64,000 nt of DNA from Ruminiclostridium hungatei (GTDB lineage: Bacteria > Bacillota > Clostridia > Acetivibrionales > DSM-1351), in NCBI RefSeq assembly GCF_002051585.1, contig NZ_MZGX01000006.1, positions 148,386 through 212,385 of the forward strand, given 5' to 3'. Below the pieces are notes generated by a model. That model was given only the letters and a program-made list of their open reading frames with translations, did no database searches and had not been told where the DNA came from. Both the position numbers and the translations under genes were made by a program. Positions 34,620 to 43,581 of the stretch are shown here, piece after piece; positions within the stretch are counted from its first letter, which is position 1; each line of letters opens with the position of its first letter.

Positions 34620-35267
34620 TTAATTCCATATAAGAACCTTGTTTGTGGTTGGCCTGAAGCCGCTGCACGGGTTGTTTATCTGCGGACAATTGCTTATGAG
34701 CAGCATTGTGTCATTCAACGCCTCAAACTCCACATATGAACCGGGACTGGAAATACCGTCCATAAATTCGAACCTTCCGTCGGGAAGCTTTAATATCTGG
34801 GCAAACAGATTTATATTTGGAACCAGATCCGATTTTGAATACCTGTCTGCATGCCCGGCAAGCTGTAAAATGAAGCTGTCCCTGCAGGTCTTCATGTGCA
34901 GGGTGTGATGTCCATACCTGACAGTGTTGCTTTCAGTGGCGCAGGCACCTCCCATTGTGTCATGGCAGGTGCAGGTATCCGCCACCATTTTGAGCAGCTC
35001 TTTACCTGATTCTGTAACAAATACGGTGCCTGCATTTATATACAGCTTTTTTTGCCTGACAATTGTTTGGGTCGCACTGTAGTGGTCTTCCGGATTATGC
35101 AGGTCATAAATCAAAAGATCCAGGCCCTGGTTGCCCTCCAGGTCTATTATTCTCAGTGTCTGGCCTCTCCGCAAGGGATGCATCCAACCCTCTCCGGCAG
35201 GTATGAGTTCCTCATATACTGCATCGCCCGGTTCTTTTTTGCTTAAAGTTTTTTCAAATCGAATCAT
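34620..35267 (-). CDS. DUF1989 protein, carboxyguanidine deiminase subunit (UAAP2 type), second pair
   Basis: 215 residues. It has the UAAP2-type pattern: RIIDLEGNQGLDLLIYDLHN, HYSATQTIVRQ, CHDTMGGACATESNTVRYG and [10 protein letters not shown]. Proteins of this kind work in pairs; in characterised guanidine users the pair hydrolyses carboxyguanidine to allophanate plus ammonia, acting between the carboxylase and allophanate hydrolase. The usual CGRHD motif here is CTCHD, a visible change in a conserved metal-site region, so the two copies may differ in activity. It follows its partner by 11 bases. Cytoplasmic. Confidence 0.82.
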   Translation of the reverse strand: MIRFEKTLSKKEPGDAVYEELIPAGEGWMHPLRRGQTLRIIDLEGNQGLDLLIYDLHNPEDHYSATQTIVRQKKLYINAGTVFVTESGKELLKMVADTCTCHDTMGGACATESNTVRYGHHTLHMKTCRDSFILQLAGHADRYSKSDLVPNINLFAQILKLPDGRFEFMDGISSPGSYVEFEALNDTMLLISNCPQINNPCSGFRPTTNKVLIWN

Positions 35268-35278
35268 ATTTTCACCCC

Positions 35279-35998
35279 TTATATCCCCAGCAACAAGTCA
35301 TATTCCCAGGTATTTTCAAACGCCCTTTTAGTATATTCCGAATAATTTACGCAAAAATCCAGTTCATCAGCCCTGGCCGCAGGCAGAACCTCTATTCTTA
35401 CGGGAACCGAAGGATAATTCACCGCTTCATCCATTGGATTAGGCGTGTTTGATAAAACAATATAAACATCCATTTCCGTCCTGATAGCAACTGCTGCGCC
35501 CTTTTTGCAGTGGTTTTTGCAAAAGCTTAAATTGCCGGTCTCATCCGCCTCCACCTTGGAGAAAAAATTCACCGGAGGCATCAAGTCCTTTTTACTCATT
35601 CCATTCTTTATAAGCTCATTTATAAAGTTCTCCTGACCTGCTTTCAAATAGTCGTTTCCCTGCTTCTGATAGCTGGTAAATCCGTATTTTTCGTCTGTCA
35701 TCTTTCTGGTGGTGCAGCCTGCTATGCTGTCATGCCAGCCCAAATCGTCTTCGACTATGCTTGCCATGGCCCGCCCGCAGTCGCTGATAATGGCGTGGCC
35801 TTTTTTCAAATAAAAGGTATGCTGTGCCTTCAAGGTATCAGGTGCATTGTAGTGCTCGCTGAGATTCCGCACATTGTACAAAAGCATTCCCAGGTTTGCT
35901 CCGTCCCCCTCCGCCGTAAAGCGTATAAGGCGTTCCTTGCAGATATTGCCCGACCATCGGTCTCCGGGCATCAATACTTTTTGCCAGATTACGTTCAT
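35279..35998 (-). CDS. DUF1989 protein, carboxyguanidine deiminase subunit (UAAP1 type), second pair
   Basis: 239 residues. UAAP1 signatures: [56 protein letters not shown] and [10 protein letters not shown]. It is clearly related to the gene at 36690-37409 (same length and order of motifs), but diverged throughout, so the duplication is not recent. Its ATG overlaps the stop of the preceding gene by four bases (ATGA), showing translational coupling. It should pair with the 34620-35267 protein. Confidence 0.82.
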   Translation of the reverse strand: MNVIWQKVLMPGDRWSGNICKERLIRFTAEGDGANLGMLLYNVRNLSEHYNAPDTLKAQHTFYLKKGHAIISDCGRAMASIVEDDLGWHDSIAGCTTRKMTDEKYGFTSYQKQGNDYLKAGQENFINELIKNGMSKKDLMPPVNFFSKVEADETGNLSFCKNHCKKGAAVAIRTEMDVYIVLSNTPNPMDEAVNYPSVPVRIEVLPAARADELDFCVNYSEYTKRAFENTWEYDLLLGI

Positions 35999-36675
35999 AC
36001 TGCCGCCCCCTTTGCGTGAATTTCCTGTTCATTCCAGATAATCACATGAACCGGAGTGGGATTGTATGCGTTGCATGGATTGTTTATCTGCGGGCAATTG
36101 CTTATGAGAACCATGGTATCGCACAAAGCCTTCATTTCCACGTAATACCCTGGTGCGGACAGGCCGTCGTCAAACTTCAAAGCTCCCTCTTCAGTAACCG
36201 GCACATTCATGAAAAAATTTATGTTTGGCGCCAGGTCACGCTTTCTGACGGTCTCACCGTTTTTTGCAAGCTGGAGCATAAAAGAATCCCGGCAGTTGTG
36301 CATATACATCTTTTCTCTGGAATATCTCACCGTATTGCTCTGGGAGGAACATGCCCCGCCAAGGGTGTCATGCCTGCCGCATAAATCCGCAGTGATTTCC
36401 AGAAGAGGCTTGCCCGACTCGGCTCTCAGTATGCTCCCTGTAGTCAGGTAGATATTTGCCTGAGAGACAATTGTTGCAACGGCACTATAGTGGTCCTGTG
36501 GATTATGTAAATCATAGAAAGTGGTATCCACTGCCTGGTTGCCTCCCAAATCGATTATTCTGAGGCTCTGTCCCTTTAATAGCTCATGAATCCAGCCGTC
36601 TCCCGCCAGAATTGTCTCTTCGTATACGGCATCCTCTACTTTCAAAAAGCTCTCTTTTTTAATAAAACCCAACAT
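35995..36675 (-). CDS. DUF1989 protein, carboxyguanidine deiminase subunit (UAAP2 type), first pair
   Basis: 226 residues from the ATG at 36675 ([10 protein letters not shown]), with AGGGGGG 5 bases upstream; an in-frame GTG at 36693 overlaps the previous stop. Motifs: [40 protein letters not shown] and [20 protein letters not shown]. This is the canonical UAAP2 form, with CGRHD intact. Together with the 36690-37409 product it should make the primary carboxyguanidine deiminase. It ends in a four-base overlap with the second UAAP1-type gene. Confidence 0.83.
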   Translation of the reverse strand: MLGFIKKESFLKVEDAVYEETILAGDGWIHELLKGQSLRIIDLGGNQAVDTTFYDLHNPQDHYSAVATIVSQANIYLTTGSILRAESGKPLLEITADLCGRHDTLGGACSSQSNTVRYSREKMYMHNCRDSFMLQLAKNGETVRKRDLAPNINFFMNVPVTEEGALKFDDGLSAPGYYVEMKALCDTMVLISNCPQINNPCNAYNPTPVHVIIWNEQEIHAKGAAV

Positions 36676-36689
36676 ATTGTCCCCCCTAT

Positions 36690-37409
36690 TCACCAGCCAA
36701 GTAAATTTATATAGTCCCAGGTATTCTGAAAGGCCCTGTAATTTTCAGGTCTGAAATTGACGCAATAATCGTTCAGCTCTACTTCCGGAGCCTGGAAAAC
36801 TTCCACGGTTACAGGCACAGATGGGTAATCGGCTCGATTGTCCAGAGGATTGGGAGTATTTGATAATATGAGGATGATATCCATCTCAGTTCTCAAAGTG
36901 ACGAAAGCTCCCTTTTTGCAATGATTTTCGTCATAGTGCATGCTACCGTCCTCCCGGCAGTAGACCCTGGAAAATAAATTCACACAGGGAACCATATCCC
37001 GTATTCCCAGGTCATTTCTCACCAGCTCAACTGCAAAATTCTCTTCGCCGCTCTTAAGCCAGTCGTTTCCCACCTCCTGGTATTTCGTTTCTCCATACTT
37101 TTCGTCCGTAGCCAGCCTGGTAGTGTGTCCCGAAATGCTGTCATGCCAGCCCAGGCTGTCTTCCACAATACTGGCAAGTACCCTTCCGTTATCGCTCAGG
37201 AGTATGTTTCCCTTTGTCAGATAGGCACAGTGCTGGGCTTTCAGGGTATCCGGCATGTTGTATCTTTCAGAAGAGTCCCACATGTTATATATAAGCACGG
37301 ACAGGTTGGCACCGGCTTCATCGGCTCTGAACTTCAGGTATCTGCCTTTGCCGATGTTTCCTGACCATTTCTCACCCGGCTTTAAGGTTTTAGTCCAAAT
37401 ACTTTTCAT
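36690..37409 (-). CDS. DUF1989 protein, carboxyguanidine deiminase subunit (UAAP1 type), first pair
   Basis: 239 residues and the first gene of the guanidine operon. UAAP1 signatures: [58 protein letters not shown] and [19 protein letters not shown]. With its UAAP2 partner it is expected to deiminate carboxyguanidine. The start has AGGAGGT 6 bases upstream. The 5-prime leader holds two hairpins and an intrinsic terminator, so expression is probably controlled by premature termination. Confidence 0.84.
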   Translation of the reverse strand: MKSIWTKTLKPGEKWSGNIGKGRYLKFRADEAGANLSVLIYNMWDSSERYNMPDTLKAQHCAYLTKGNILLSDNGRVLASIVEDSLGWHDSISGHTTRLATDEKYGETKYQEVGNDWLKSGEENFAVELVRNDLGIRDMVPCVNLFSRVYCREDGSMHYDENHCKKGAFVTLRTEMDIILILSNTPNPLDNRADYPSVPVTVEVFQAPEVELNDYCVNFRPENYRAFQNTWDYINLLGW

Positions 37410-37445
37410 ATTTTTACCTCCTTTTACAATTCAAACCACAAAAAT

Positions 37446-37482
37446 TGAATAAAAAAAATAACAAACAGTGTTGTTTGTTATT
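37446..37482 (-). terminator. Leader terminator upstream of the guanidine operon
   Basis: On the minus strand AATAACAAAC (37482-37473) pairs with GTTTGTTATT (37466-37457), and the T-rich tract TTTTTTTATT follows. It lies about 50 bases before the first start codon of the operon, the position of a transcription-attenuation switch rather than a gene-end terminator. Confidence 0.8.
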
Positions 37483-37549
37483 TTGCTTCACATACAAACG
37501 CGGCCGTCTTTCCCATACCACGTTGTATGCAACAGTATTTAAATGTTGC
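37483..37549 (-). ncRNA. Candidate guanidine riboswitch aptamer (class IV-like)
   Basis: On the minus strand two hairpins precede the leader terminator. The first is GCAACA/TGTTGC (37549-37544 and 37534-37529) with loop TTTAAATAC. The second is a 12-pair stem with one bulge (37529-37518 and 37503-37491) closing the purine-rich loop TATGGGAAAGACGG. AUAC in loop 1 can pair with GUAU at the 5-prime side of loop 2, a possible kissing contact. GUUUGU in the second stem can also pair with ACAAAC of the terminator, offering alternative folding. Two kissing hairpins followed by a terminator ahead of guanidine genes best fit guanidine-IV. No guanidine-I pattern was seen. The class name is from memory and needs a covariance search. 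Confidence 0.55.
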
Positions 37550-37610
37550 TTAAAGTATATTACAATACCATATTGACCACAATTGAACTAAATACTGATT
37601 TTTCTGAAAT

Positions 37611-37655
37611 AAATAGAACTTTAGGAGAATGAACCCTACTCCTAAAGTTCTATTT
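37611..37655 (-). terminator. Terminator of the LuxR-type regulator gene
   Basis: A perfect 17-base inverted repeat (37611-37627 and 37639-37655) has one arm overlapping the regulator's stop codon. On the minus strand a moderately T-rich stretch follows. It separates the regulator's transcript from the guanidine operon, which therefore needs its own promoter in about 37550-37610. Confidence 0.78.
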
Positions 37656-38418
37656 ATCTTTGCTCCCCGAATATTTTCAAAAGCTGCATCCTGCTGTTTA
37701 TGCCGATTTTGGTGAAAATGTTATAGACATGCTTTTTTACGGTGGATATGCTGATCATGTATTTATCGCTGATATCCTGATTTGACAAGCCCTGTATCAT
37801 CATTTGAATTATTTCTTTTTCTCTTTTTGACAGCTTGTAGCTTTCCAGTTCATCAAAATTTATTGAAAGCCTGCCCCCCAGGGATTTACTGCTTTTTCTC
37901 AGGGAGTGGATAATATTTGTCATATGGTCCTTTACCAGATGAAGTATTCTTATATCCCTGTCCGAAAAATCCCCCAGGTCTGCCGAGCGGAATAAATTCA
38001 AAACTCCCAGTACATTTCCTTCTTTTATGAATATGATACCGCAGCCGTATTCAATATTCTGCGGCTTTAAGAACCCCAGGTAAAGCTCGCTCTTAACCCT
38101 TAGGGAATTCTCCAGTATTTCAGTATCTTTAAATACCAGTGTTGAGGAATCATTGATTATATAATTAATATAATCCACCTTGTAAAAATGATCTATATAC
38201 AGATTTTTCATCTTTTCGCTTATGTTTATAAAAGAACTGTTTTCAGCATTAATCTCATTTTCCTCAGAGCTCATCAATATAAAGCCCTGGGAGTAAGGAA
38301 TCAGTCCCCGGATAATCTTTAAAAACCTGTCTGCAATTTCATGCTCATTGTCCATTGAATAGATTTCAAGCAGAAGTTCATTTATTCTGTTCCATTCCAT
38401 TTCCTTTAAAGTTACCAT
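37654..38418 (-). CDS. LuxR-type transcriptional regulator with GAF-like sensor
   Basis: 254 residues. The N-terminal 180 residues look like a GAF-type sensory domain (LVFKDTEILENSLRVKSELY, GCGIIFIKEGNVLGVLNLF). The C-terminus is a LuxR/GerE helix-turn-helix: LSKREKEIIQMMIQGLSNQD then ISTVKKHVYNIFTKIGI. It has no receiver aspartate pattern, so it is not a response regulator. GAGGTC lies just before the ATG. Located directly upstream of and co-oriented with the guanidine operon, it is its likely activator or repressor; the ligand is unknown. Confidence 0.85.
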   Translation of the reverse strand: MVTLKEMEWNRINELLLEIYSMDNEHEIADRFLKIIRGLIPYSQGFILMSSEENEINAENSSFINISEKMKNLYIDHFYKVDYINYIINDSSTLVFKDTEILENSLRVKSELYLGFLKPQNIEYGCGIIFIKEGNVLGVLNLFRSADLGDFSDRDIRILHLVKDHMTNIIHSLRKSSKSLGGRLSINFDELESYKLSKREKEIIQMMIQGLSNQDISDKYMISISTVKKHVYNIFTKIGINSRMQLLKIFGEQR

Positions 38419-38578
38419 AAGACCTCACAATAAAGCATAATATTTGCTTTATTTTAGCATATTAAGCCGTTTTATACAATAAATTATGAAACCCCGGCTG
38501 AGTGCCTGAAGCCGCTTTAAGCTGCCTGAGGCAGACGGCTGGCCGACTGCTCACCGGTCTGCCGCCTTTAAACTTGAG

Positions 38579-38606
38579 AAAAGCACTCCTTTAAAGAAGT
38601 GCTTTT
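38579..38606 (-). terminator. Terminator after the AraC/effector-binding regulator gene
   Basis: AAAAGCACT and AGTGCTTTT (38579-38587, 38598-38606) form a short hairpin; TTTTCTC follows on the minus strand, 9 bases past the stop. A second GC-rich hairpin, GGCAGAC/GTCTGCC, lies at 38530-38563 in the gap to the LuxR-type gene. Confidence 0.72.
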
Positions 38607-38614
38607 GATAACGG

Positions 38615-39529
38615 TTATATTCCTTCGTTCAGTTGTCTTACAGGTCTGGCTTCAATATAGCCCCGGTAGCCCTGGGGTTCAAGCTGAAATGCCGGTGCGG
38701 CCTCCTCCGCCCACTGGAAACCGTAAAGCTGTGGGTTATACTTTTTTATCACATCCCACAATTCTTCAATAGCTTCTCCAAAATTCTCGTCCTCATAGGG
38801 CTCGCCCTGGAAAACCATCATCTTACATGGCTCAAGGTCAATGATTTCAAAACCCTCCGGGACTTCTCCCGCGTAGTCACCGGGAACCTCCACGCCCTGA
38901 ATGTATCTGGAAGTGCCGGGCTTTATAAGCCTGCCGGGCAGCCACATGCCTGCAGGTTCGTACATGGCTTCCCTTATGCTGGACAGCACTCCCCATACAT
39001 CACAGCCCACCTCTTCACAGTACTCAAAATAGTGGGAGGCTTTAAGCCCTCTCTTCATAATCAGTTTTCTGGCCGGTCTTTCCACTACCTGGACAAATAC
39101 AGTATTGGTGCTTTTTTTCTCAGACATCTTGTTCTCTCCTTTTTGCAGTGTAAGGTAATAGTCACGAATACGGTGGGGCATAAAAAGCTGTATGGGCCCG
39201 GGATTCTCACTATACCTTTTAGGGGACATGCCGAACTGCCTATTGAAGGCTCTTGTAAAACCTTCGTGGGAATCGAATACAAAGTCAAACGCCACATCCA
39301 CAATTTTGGTCCGGTTGTCCCTGAGCTGTATGGCAGCCTTGCTCAGCCTCAGTGCTCTCAGGTATTCAAACGGCGACTTGCCGGTAAGCTCTTTGAATAT
39401 TCTTGCAGAATGCCATTGTGAATACCCCGCAGCCCTTGCAAGGTCACCAAGGGTAACAGTTGAATTGATGTTCTCGCTGATGTAATCCTGCATCCGCTGC
39501 ACTGCATTTATTACTTCCCATCGCTCCAT
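38615..39529 (-). CDS. AraC-family regulator with GyrI-like effector-binding domain
   Basis: 304 residues from the ATG at 39529 (AAGGAGGT at correct spacing; an earlier ATG at 39559 overlaps it). Here the DNA-binding part is N-terminal: LGDLARAAGYSQWHSARIFK and VAFDFVFDSHEGFTRAFNRQ then FGMSPKRY. From about residue 145 on is a GyrI/AraC effector-binding-like domain (VVERPARKLIMKRG, then EGFEIIDLEPCKMMVFQGEP). Such proteins sense lipophilic or cationic compounds and often control drug-response genes. No target is adjacent; the plus-strand gene at 39802 is divergent and could be one. Confidence 0.85.
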   Translation of the reverse strand: MERWEVINAVQRMQDYISENINSTVTLGDLARAAGYSQWHSARIFKELTGKSPFEYLRALRLSKAAIQLRDNRTKIVDVAFDFVFDSHEGFTRAFNRQFGMSPKRYSENPGPIQLFMPHRIRDYYLTLQKGENKMSEKKSTNTVFVQVVERPARKLIMKRGLKASHYFEYCEEVGCDVWGVLSSIREAMYEPAGMWLPGRLIKPGTSRYIQGVEVPGDYAGEVPEGFEIIDLEPCKMMVFQGEPYEDENFGEAIEELWDVIKKYNPQLYGFQWAEEAAPAFQLEPQGYRGYIEARPVRQLNEGI

Positions 39530-39801
39530 GTTCTCACCTCCTTGATATAAGGATACCAACTTATGGCTTGATTTTCTTGACGCTGGTTGCTAAGATGTTT
39601 TCAAGTGCGGGGAGGCACAAGCTAAAATCACAGACTTAACTTATAAAAATTATATCATTTAATTGAAATTACATATCAGCAATCCTATTTTAAGTTACAA
39701 CAAATAAATTGATATCATGACAATTTCATTCAAATTATTGCTTTAAATGTCAATCAATAGTAATATATTTATAATAAAATTTATAATTTGGGAGGTATTT
39801 T

Positions 39802-40557
39802 ATGGAAGCAGCCTTTAGTGAACTTCAATATGCATACAGTTGTACCCGCGAGTTGGAAAATCGTTTAGGTAGTTCCTGCTCATGTGCGCCCTATTTTCCC
39901 ACATTAATTGAAGAAGCAAAGTTTGGCTTTGATGTGGCTATCGGTTCCTTATATGCTCCTGTATTCCTACAGTATAAAGTTGCGGACTATATGATAAGAA
40001 AATCAGCCAGAAACTGGAAGGAGTTTTCTTCTTCTTTTTTCCGTTTTTCAGTTTATCCGGCAACCAAATCACCGCAGCATAACAGGCTTAAGTCCTTAAG
40101 CACGGTTTTTCCTTTTGTTTACTATTGTTCCTCCGCTTTTGTTGATTATGACCAATTCGATTCTTTTCACACTCATGGCCGGATAGTGGACAATAGTGTA
40201 TTTATAAATCTGTGTACAATTCCCAAAAATAGTGGAAATGCTGAACATGACATAATATTTCAGACTGCACCCTGGAGATACCGCTGGTGTTCAGATCCAA
40301 TAGAAGTAAAAGGTACAAACGGTTGGGACGAACTTGCAAAAACAATACGTGAAAAAAGAGAGCATTTTGATACTATTGATAACATTTATAAAAAATTGAC
40401 CAAATACATATTTACCCTTTTAAATATCGCTGAACCTGATGGCAATAATGACTTTCAAGATACAACCCTCGAGCCGGACAGATGGACTTATATTTCCCAT
40501 CTTTTAGGGATGTATTTTAATAGTTCATTGGTTTTATTGAAGTATAAAGATAAATAG
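39802..40557 (+). CDS. Hypothetical protein, 251 residues
   Basis: No family recognised with confidence. It is a soluble-looking protein rich in aromatic residues (YAYSCTRELENRLG near the N-terminus, PYFPTLIEEAKFGFDVAIGS, FFRFSVYP), without signal peptide or membrane segments. AGLE: a GGGAGG site 8 bases before the ATG supports it. Codon use resembles the neighbouring AT-rich genes. It is divergent from an AraC/effector-binding regulator and convergent with a decayed leucine-rich-repeat gene. Confidence 0.6.
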   Translation: MEAAFSELQYAYSCTRELENRLGSSCSCAPYFPTLIEEAKFGFDVAIGSLYAPVFLQYKVADYMIRKSARNWKEFSSSFFRFSVYPATKSPQHNRLKSLSTVFPFVYYCSSAFVDYDQFDSFHTHGRIVDNSVFINLCTIPKNSGNAEHDIIFQTAPWRYRWCSDPIEVKGTNGWDELAKTIREKREHFDTIDNIYKKLTKYIFTLLNIAEPDGNNDFQDTTLEPDRWTYISHLLGMYFNSSLVLLKYKDK

Positions 40558-40566
40558 CAATACAGC

Positions 40567-41273
40567 TCAGTCCCCACGGGACTCAGATATGTCTGTTTTT
40601 CTCGGACTGGAATCTGTTCCAGGATTGCCTGCAAAATAAGACTCCTGTAAATTCGGAATATCCTTGAGCACCGAGAAATCCTTTATATTGTTGTTTTCAA
40701 AATGTATACTCATAATATTCGGTAAACTTCCAAGTGCCCTTATATCCTCGATTTTATTGTAGTCAAGGCTGAGACTTTCCAGACCGGACAGTCCGGAAAT
40801 GCAAGCAATATCCCTTATGGCATTGTCTTTTCAGCCGTACAAATTTGCCTATGGGTGTTATATCAGAAACACCCATATCATCCAAATACAGTACTTCCAA
40901 ATGCTCCAGATTTCTCAAAGCGGACAAATCGGTAATTGTATTGTTGGAATCGCCATTACGCCCGTTTCTTATCGGCATGCTGTCATACTCATTGGTTATT
41001 GAACTTAATCATTATCCTGTTATCCATCTCTGTCGTTAAACTCTTATCAGCTATGGGTGAATGATTGCTCTGTGAAACAGTATCTTCATTTACCTTGCCT
41101 GCATCATCCAATGCACTTTGATTATAATATTTGAATATTAACAGCGTTACTGTAAAAGCAATTATAACAACTATAGCTTTTTCATTTTGCCTCCAATAAT
41201 TTAAATCCGGAAACTGGAAAAAGGTTACACAGGTACTCCAATAGTAACATCCCCAGCCTCTATTTGTAAACAA
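40567..41273 (-). pseudogene. Decayed membrane-anchored leucine-rich-repeat protein gene
   Basis: Three frames must be joined to read it. The N-terminal piece (41273-40989) has a membrane helix (AIVVIIAFTVTLLIFKYY). A middle piece (to about 40830) has LRR units, NTITDLSALRNLEHLEVLYL. After a frame change near 40830 the LRR pattern resumes (SGLSGLESLSLDYNKIEDIR, then LPNIMSIHFENNNIKDFSVL) and runs to a stop at 40567. Two frameshifts, near 40990 and 40830, break the gene. The original was probably an internalin-like surface protein. Confidence 0.7.
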
Positions 41274-41357
41274 AAAGAAGCCTTAAGCAAAACTCTTTCG
41301 TTTTGAAGTAGGCCCCTCCTGCAATATTTGAAACATTTGAACCGTGTCTATCAGGGC

Positions 41358-42056
41358 TTAAAATCCTTTAAACCATAAACTGCCCGCACCGTCATATCCC
41401 CCATATGTAATCAAGGGTTTTTTATCATCAGTTTTCACCTTGAATATTACCCAGCCTTCGGCAGACTGACCTTTAAATAAAGCTGAATTTAAAGTCTCAG
41501 CAGGCAGCTCTGAACTCTTTATAGATTCATATGTACTGCCTTTTTCGGAGACTAATAAAAATGAGGCGTTAAAAACAAAGATGGCCCTGTTTTCATCTGT
41601 ATTTTTAATATGAAATTTTACTTTTGCAAAAAGGTACTCATAGCCAGCCTCTAATTTCAAGTCCTTAATTTCGGTTTTAGTTATCAAATTCTTTACCTTG
41701 TCACCCCTGACTATTTCCTTAACTGTAATATCAGCGGTATACGCCTGTGAAGTCAGAGTCTGGGTTTTACCTACCGGAGCCGGATTATTACGGGAATTTG
41801 TATTTACTGCAGGTGCTTCGCCAAGAATAAGCTTTTTGCCCTTGGTATCTACCTTATACTTAATTCCCAGATTTCCAGCAAGTTGTTTCAGGCTTGAATA
41901 ATATTCACCGTTAATTGTGACAACATCCTGTTTAACTGTTTTGCCATTTATTGAAGTAGCAAAAGCGCTTTTAACTGCTGTGAGATTTGACGCTGCAAAT
42001 GAAATGGAACCGGTTAACAGAGCACCAATAATAAGTCCTGCTATAAACTTCTTCAA
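41358..42056 (-). CDS. Secreted stalk-domain protein
   Basis: 232 residues. A signal peptide (MKKFIAGLIIGALLTGSISF) precedes a copper-amine-oxidase-N-like stalk module (VKQDVVTINGEYYSSLKQLA then GNLGIKYKVD), a short Asn/Pro linker, and a beta-rich C-terminal domain of the DUF4352-like kind (YEYLFAKVKFHIKNTDENRA). The start is taken as the TTG at 42056, with GGGAGA 9 bases upstream; an in-frame GTG at 42065 touches that site. Probably a cell-surface protein; function unknown. Confidence 0.7.
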   Translation of the reverse strand: MKKFIAGLIIGALLTGSISFAASNLTAVKSAFATSINGKTVKQDVVTINGEYYSSLKQLAGNLGIKYKVDTKGKKLILGEAPAVNTNSRNNPAPVGKTQTLTSQAYTADITVKEIVRGDKVKNLITKTEIKDLKLEAGYEYLFAKVKFHIKNTDENRAIFVFNASFLLVSEKGSTYESIKSSELPAETLNSALFKGQSAEGWVIFKVKTDDKKPLITYGGYDGAGSLWFKGF

Positions 42057-42320
42057 TATAATCACTCTCCCTAAAATTTATATTATTAAATTTACTATAT
42101 GTTGTAAAATATTACAAGTACTTGAATTATTGTTCATTCCAGTATTTGCACGTTTAACAAAAACAGGGGTAACACTGCTTAAGTCAATCAAAGCCATATT
42201 TAAACCTCAGGTTATATGTGAAAATTGCATTTATTCCATTTATGGATATAATTTTGCGAAAGCAATAATATCATATAGTTAGGAGATTTATGTTACATCA
42301 GTTATTGGGGAGGGGTTTTT

Positions 42321-43163
42321 ATGAAGAAAATATTTTTAATAATGTTAATGTCAATATTTTTTTCTTTTGTTTTCTTTTCAGGCTTTACTCTAAGCGCAGT
42401 CAAGGATACCTCCTCTCCAAAGATAAAGTACAGTGACCCTGAAAATAATGCTTCAAATGTGACTATTAATAAGTCAATTAAAATCTTCTTTAATGAAAAG
42501 ATTAAAAAGGGTACAAATTTTGAAAAAATAGTATTGACGGATAAGTGGGGAAATTCTTTTCCCATAAGATTATTTGTGACTTCTGACTGCCTTGCTGTAG
42601 TCCCCTCCGGCAATCTTGAAAATAATACTGCTTATGTCTTGAAAATAGCCAAAGGGGCAGTTAAGGATTTGTCCGACAACATGCTTATAACTCCCTTCAA
42701 TCTCAGCTTCAGAACAGGAATTAAGGCGGAAGAAACTCCTGTAAAAGCTCCCGTGAAAACTCCTCAAACAACTCCACCGGCCGTTACAGCACCGGTCATA
42801 ACGTCACCGGCCCCCTATGCCATGTTAATAACCTCATCCTCAGCTATCTCACTTTCAAACAAGGTTACTTCCTCAGACGGCTTGAATGTTTACATCTACT
42901 TCGGGAAAAATTATGTTGAAGCCAATGAGATTCAAGCGAAATACTCCCCAAACTGCCTGTTTGATTTTCAGCCGGCAGAATATATAGTTACGATATATGG
43001 AACTTCCCATGTTATTTTATCAGGTGACAACAGGACAAAACCTCTTCTGACTAATCCGTTATATGTAGGTGATTTAAACTTCAGAGAGCATTTGTACTCA
43101 TTATTTGAACTGGATTATTACGAGTCGGCCATAAGGCCGTTGATTGAAGGTATGGGGAAATAA
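42321..43163 (+). CDS. Secreted protein with bacterial Ig-like (Big_5) domain
   Basis: 280 residues. Signal peptide (1-26), then a Big_5-type domain at about 28-135 (DPENNASNVTINKSIKIFFN, GNLENNTAYVLKIAKGAVKD), a Pro/Thr-rich linker at about 138-170 (ETPVKAPVKTPQTTPPAVTA) and a C-terminal domain of about 110 residues that I do not recognise. Big_5 domains are usually spacers in surface proteins. GGGGAGGGG lies before the ATG. It stands alone. Confidence 0.7.
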   Translation: MKKIFLIMLMSIFFSFVFFSGFTLSAVKDTSSPKIKYSDPENNASNVTINKSIKIFFNEKIKKGTNFEKIVLTDKWGNSFPIRLFVTSDCLAVVPSGNLENNTAYVLKIAKGAVKDLSDNMLITPFNLSFRTGIKAEETPVKAPVKTPQTTPPAVTAPVITSPAPYAMLITSSSAISLSNKVTSSDGLNVYIYFGKNYVEANEIQAKYSPNCLFDFQPAEYIVTIYGTSHVILSGDNRTKPLLTNPLYVGDLNFREHLYSLFELDYYESAIRPLIEGMGK

Positions 43164-43386
43164 ACCGGGATTATTTCGGGAAAGAGAGTAAAGGTGCAAT
43201 TGTTAGCATTGGTGGTGGGTGAGGCTGCCGCTGATCCAGTCTGCCATATGCATCGGTTTCTTCTTATGGCTTGCAGCTCAGCAAATTCGAAATACATATG
43301 CGAAGTCCAATCGCTTTTTTCTTGAAAACTTCCTCAATAAGAAATATAATTTCAATAACAAGATGTTTTTTTGAGAGGAAGCCAAT

Positions 43387-43581
43387 ATGGAATATATCAG
43401 CACAAAAGAAGCGGCGGAGAAATGGGGCCTTACCCCTCGGATGGTGGTCTACCACTGTGTCAATGGGCGCATCAAGGGTTCGCAGAAAATCGCAGGTGTG
43501 TGGCTGATTCCGGGGGACGCCACCCGGCCTGAGGACAGGCGAAAAGGAAACGGGAGCAAGCCCATGGTAAAAAACCCATGA
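43387..43581 (+). CDS. Small helix-turn-helix DNA-binding protein
   Basis: 64 residues. MEYISTKEAAEKWGLTPRMV then VVYHCVNGRIKGSQKIAG and WLIPGDATRP is the MerR/excisionase-type HTH pattern, in which a helix pair binds DNA and a small wing follows. GAGAGGAAG precedes the ATG. The stop overlaps the ATG of the histidine kinase by four bases (ATGA), so they are co-translated. It begins the GC-rich block. It might be a regulator of the block or the relic of an integrase-linked excisionase. Confidence 0.78.
   Translation: MEYISTKEAAEKWGLTPRMVVYHCVNGRIKGSQKIAGVWLIPGDATRPEDRRKGNGSKPMVKNP

Noticed and set aside
37483..37640. Guanidine-I (ykkC) riboswitch upstream of the guanidine operon
   Set aside because: The long multi-helix ykkC pattern and its conserved segments are not seen; the two-hairpin form fits class IV better.
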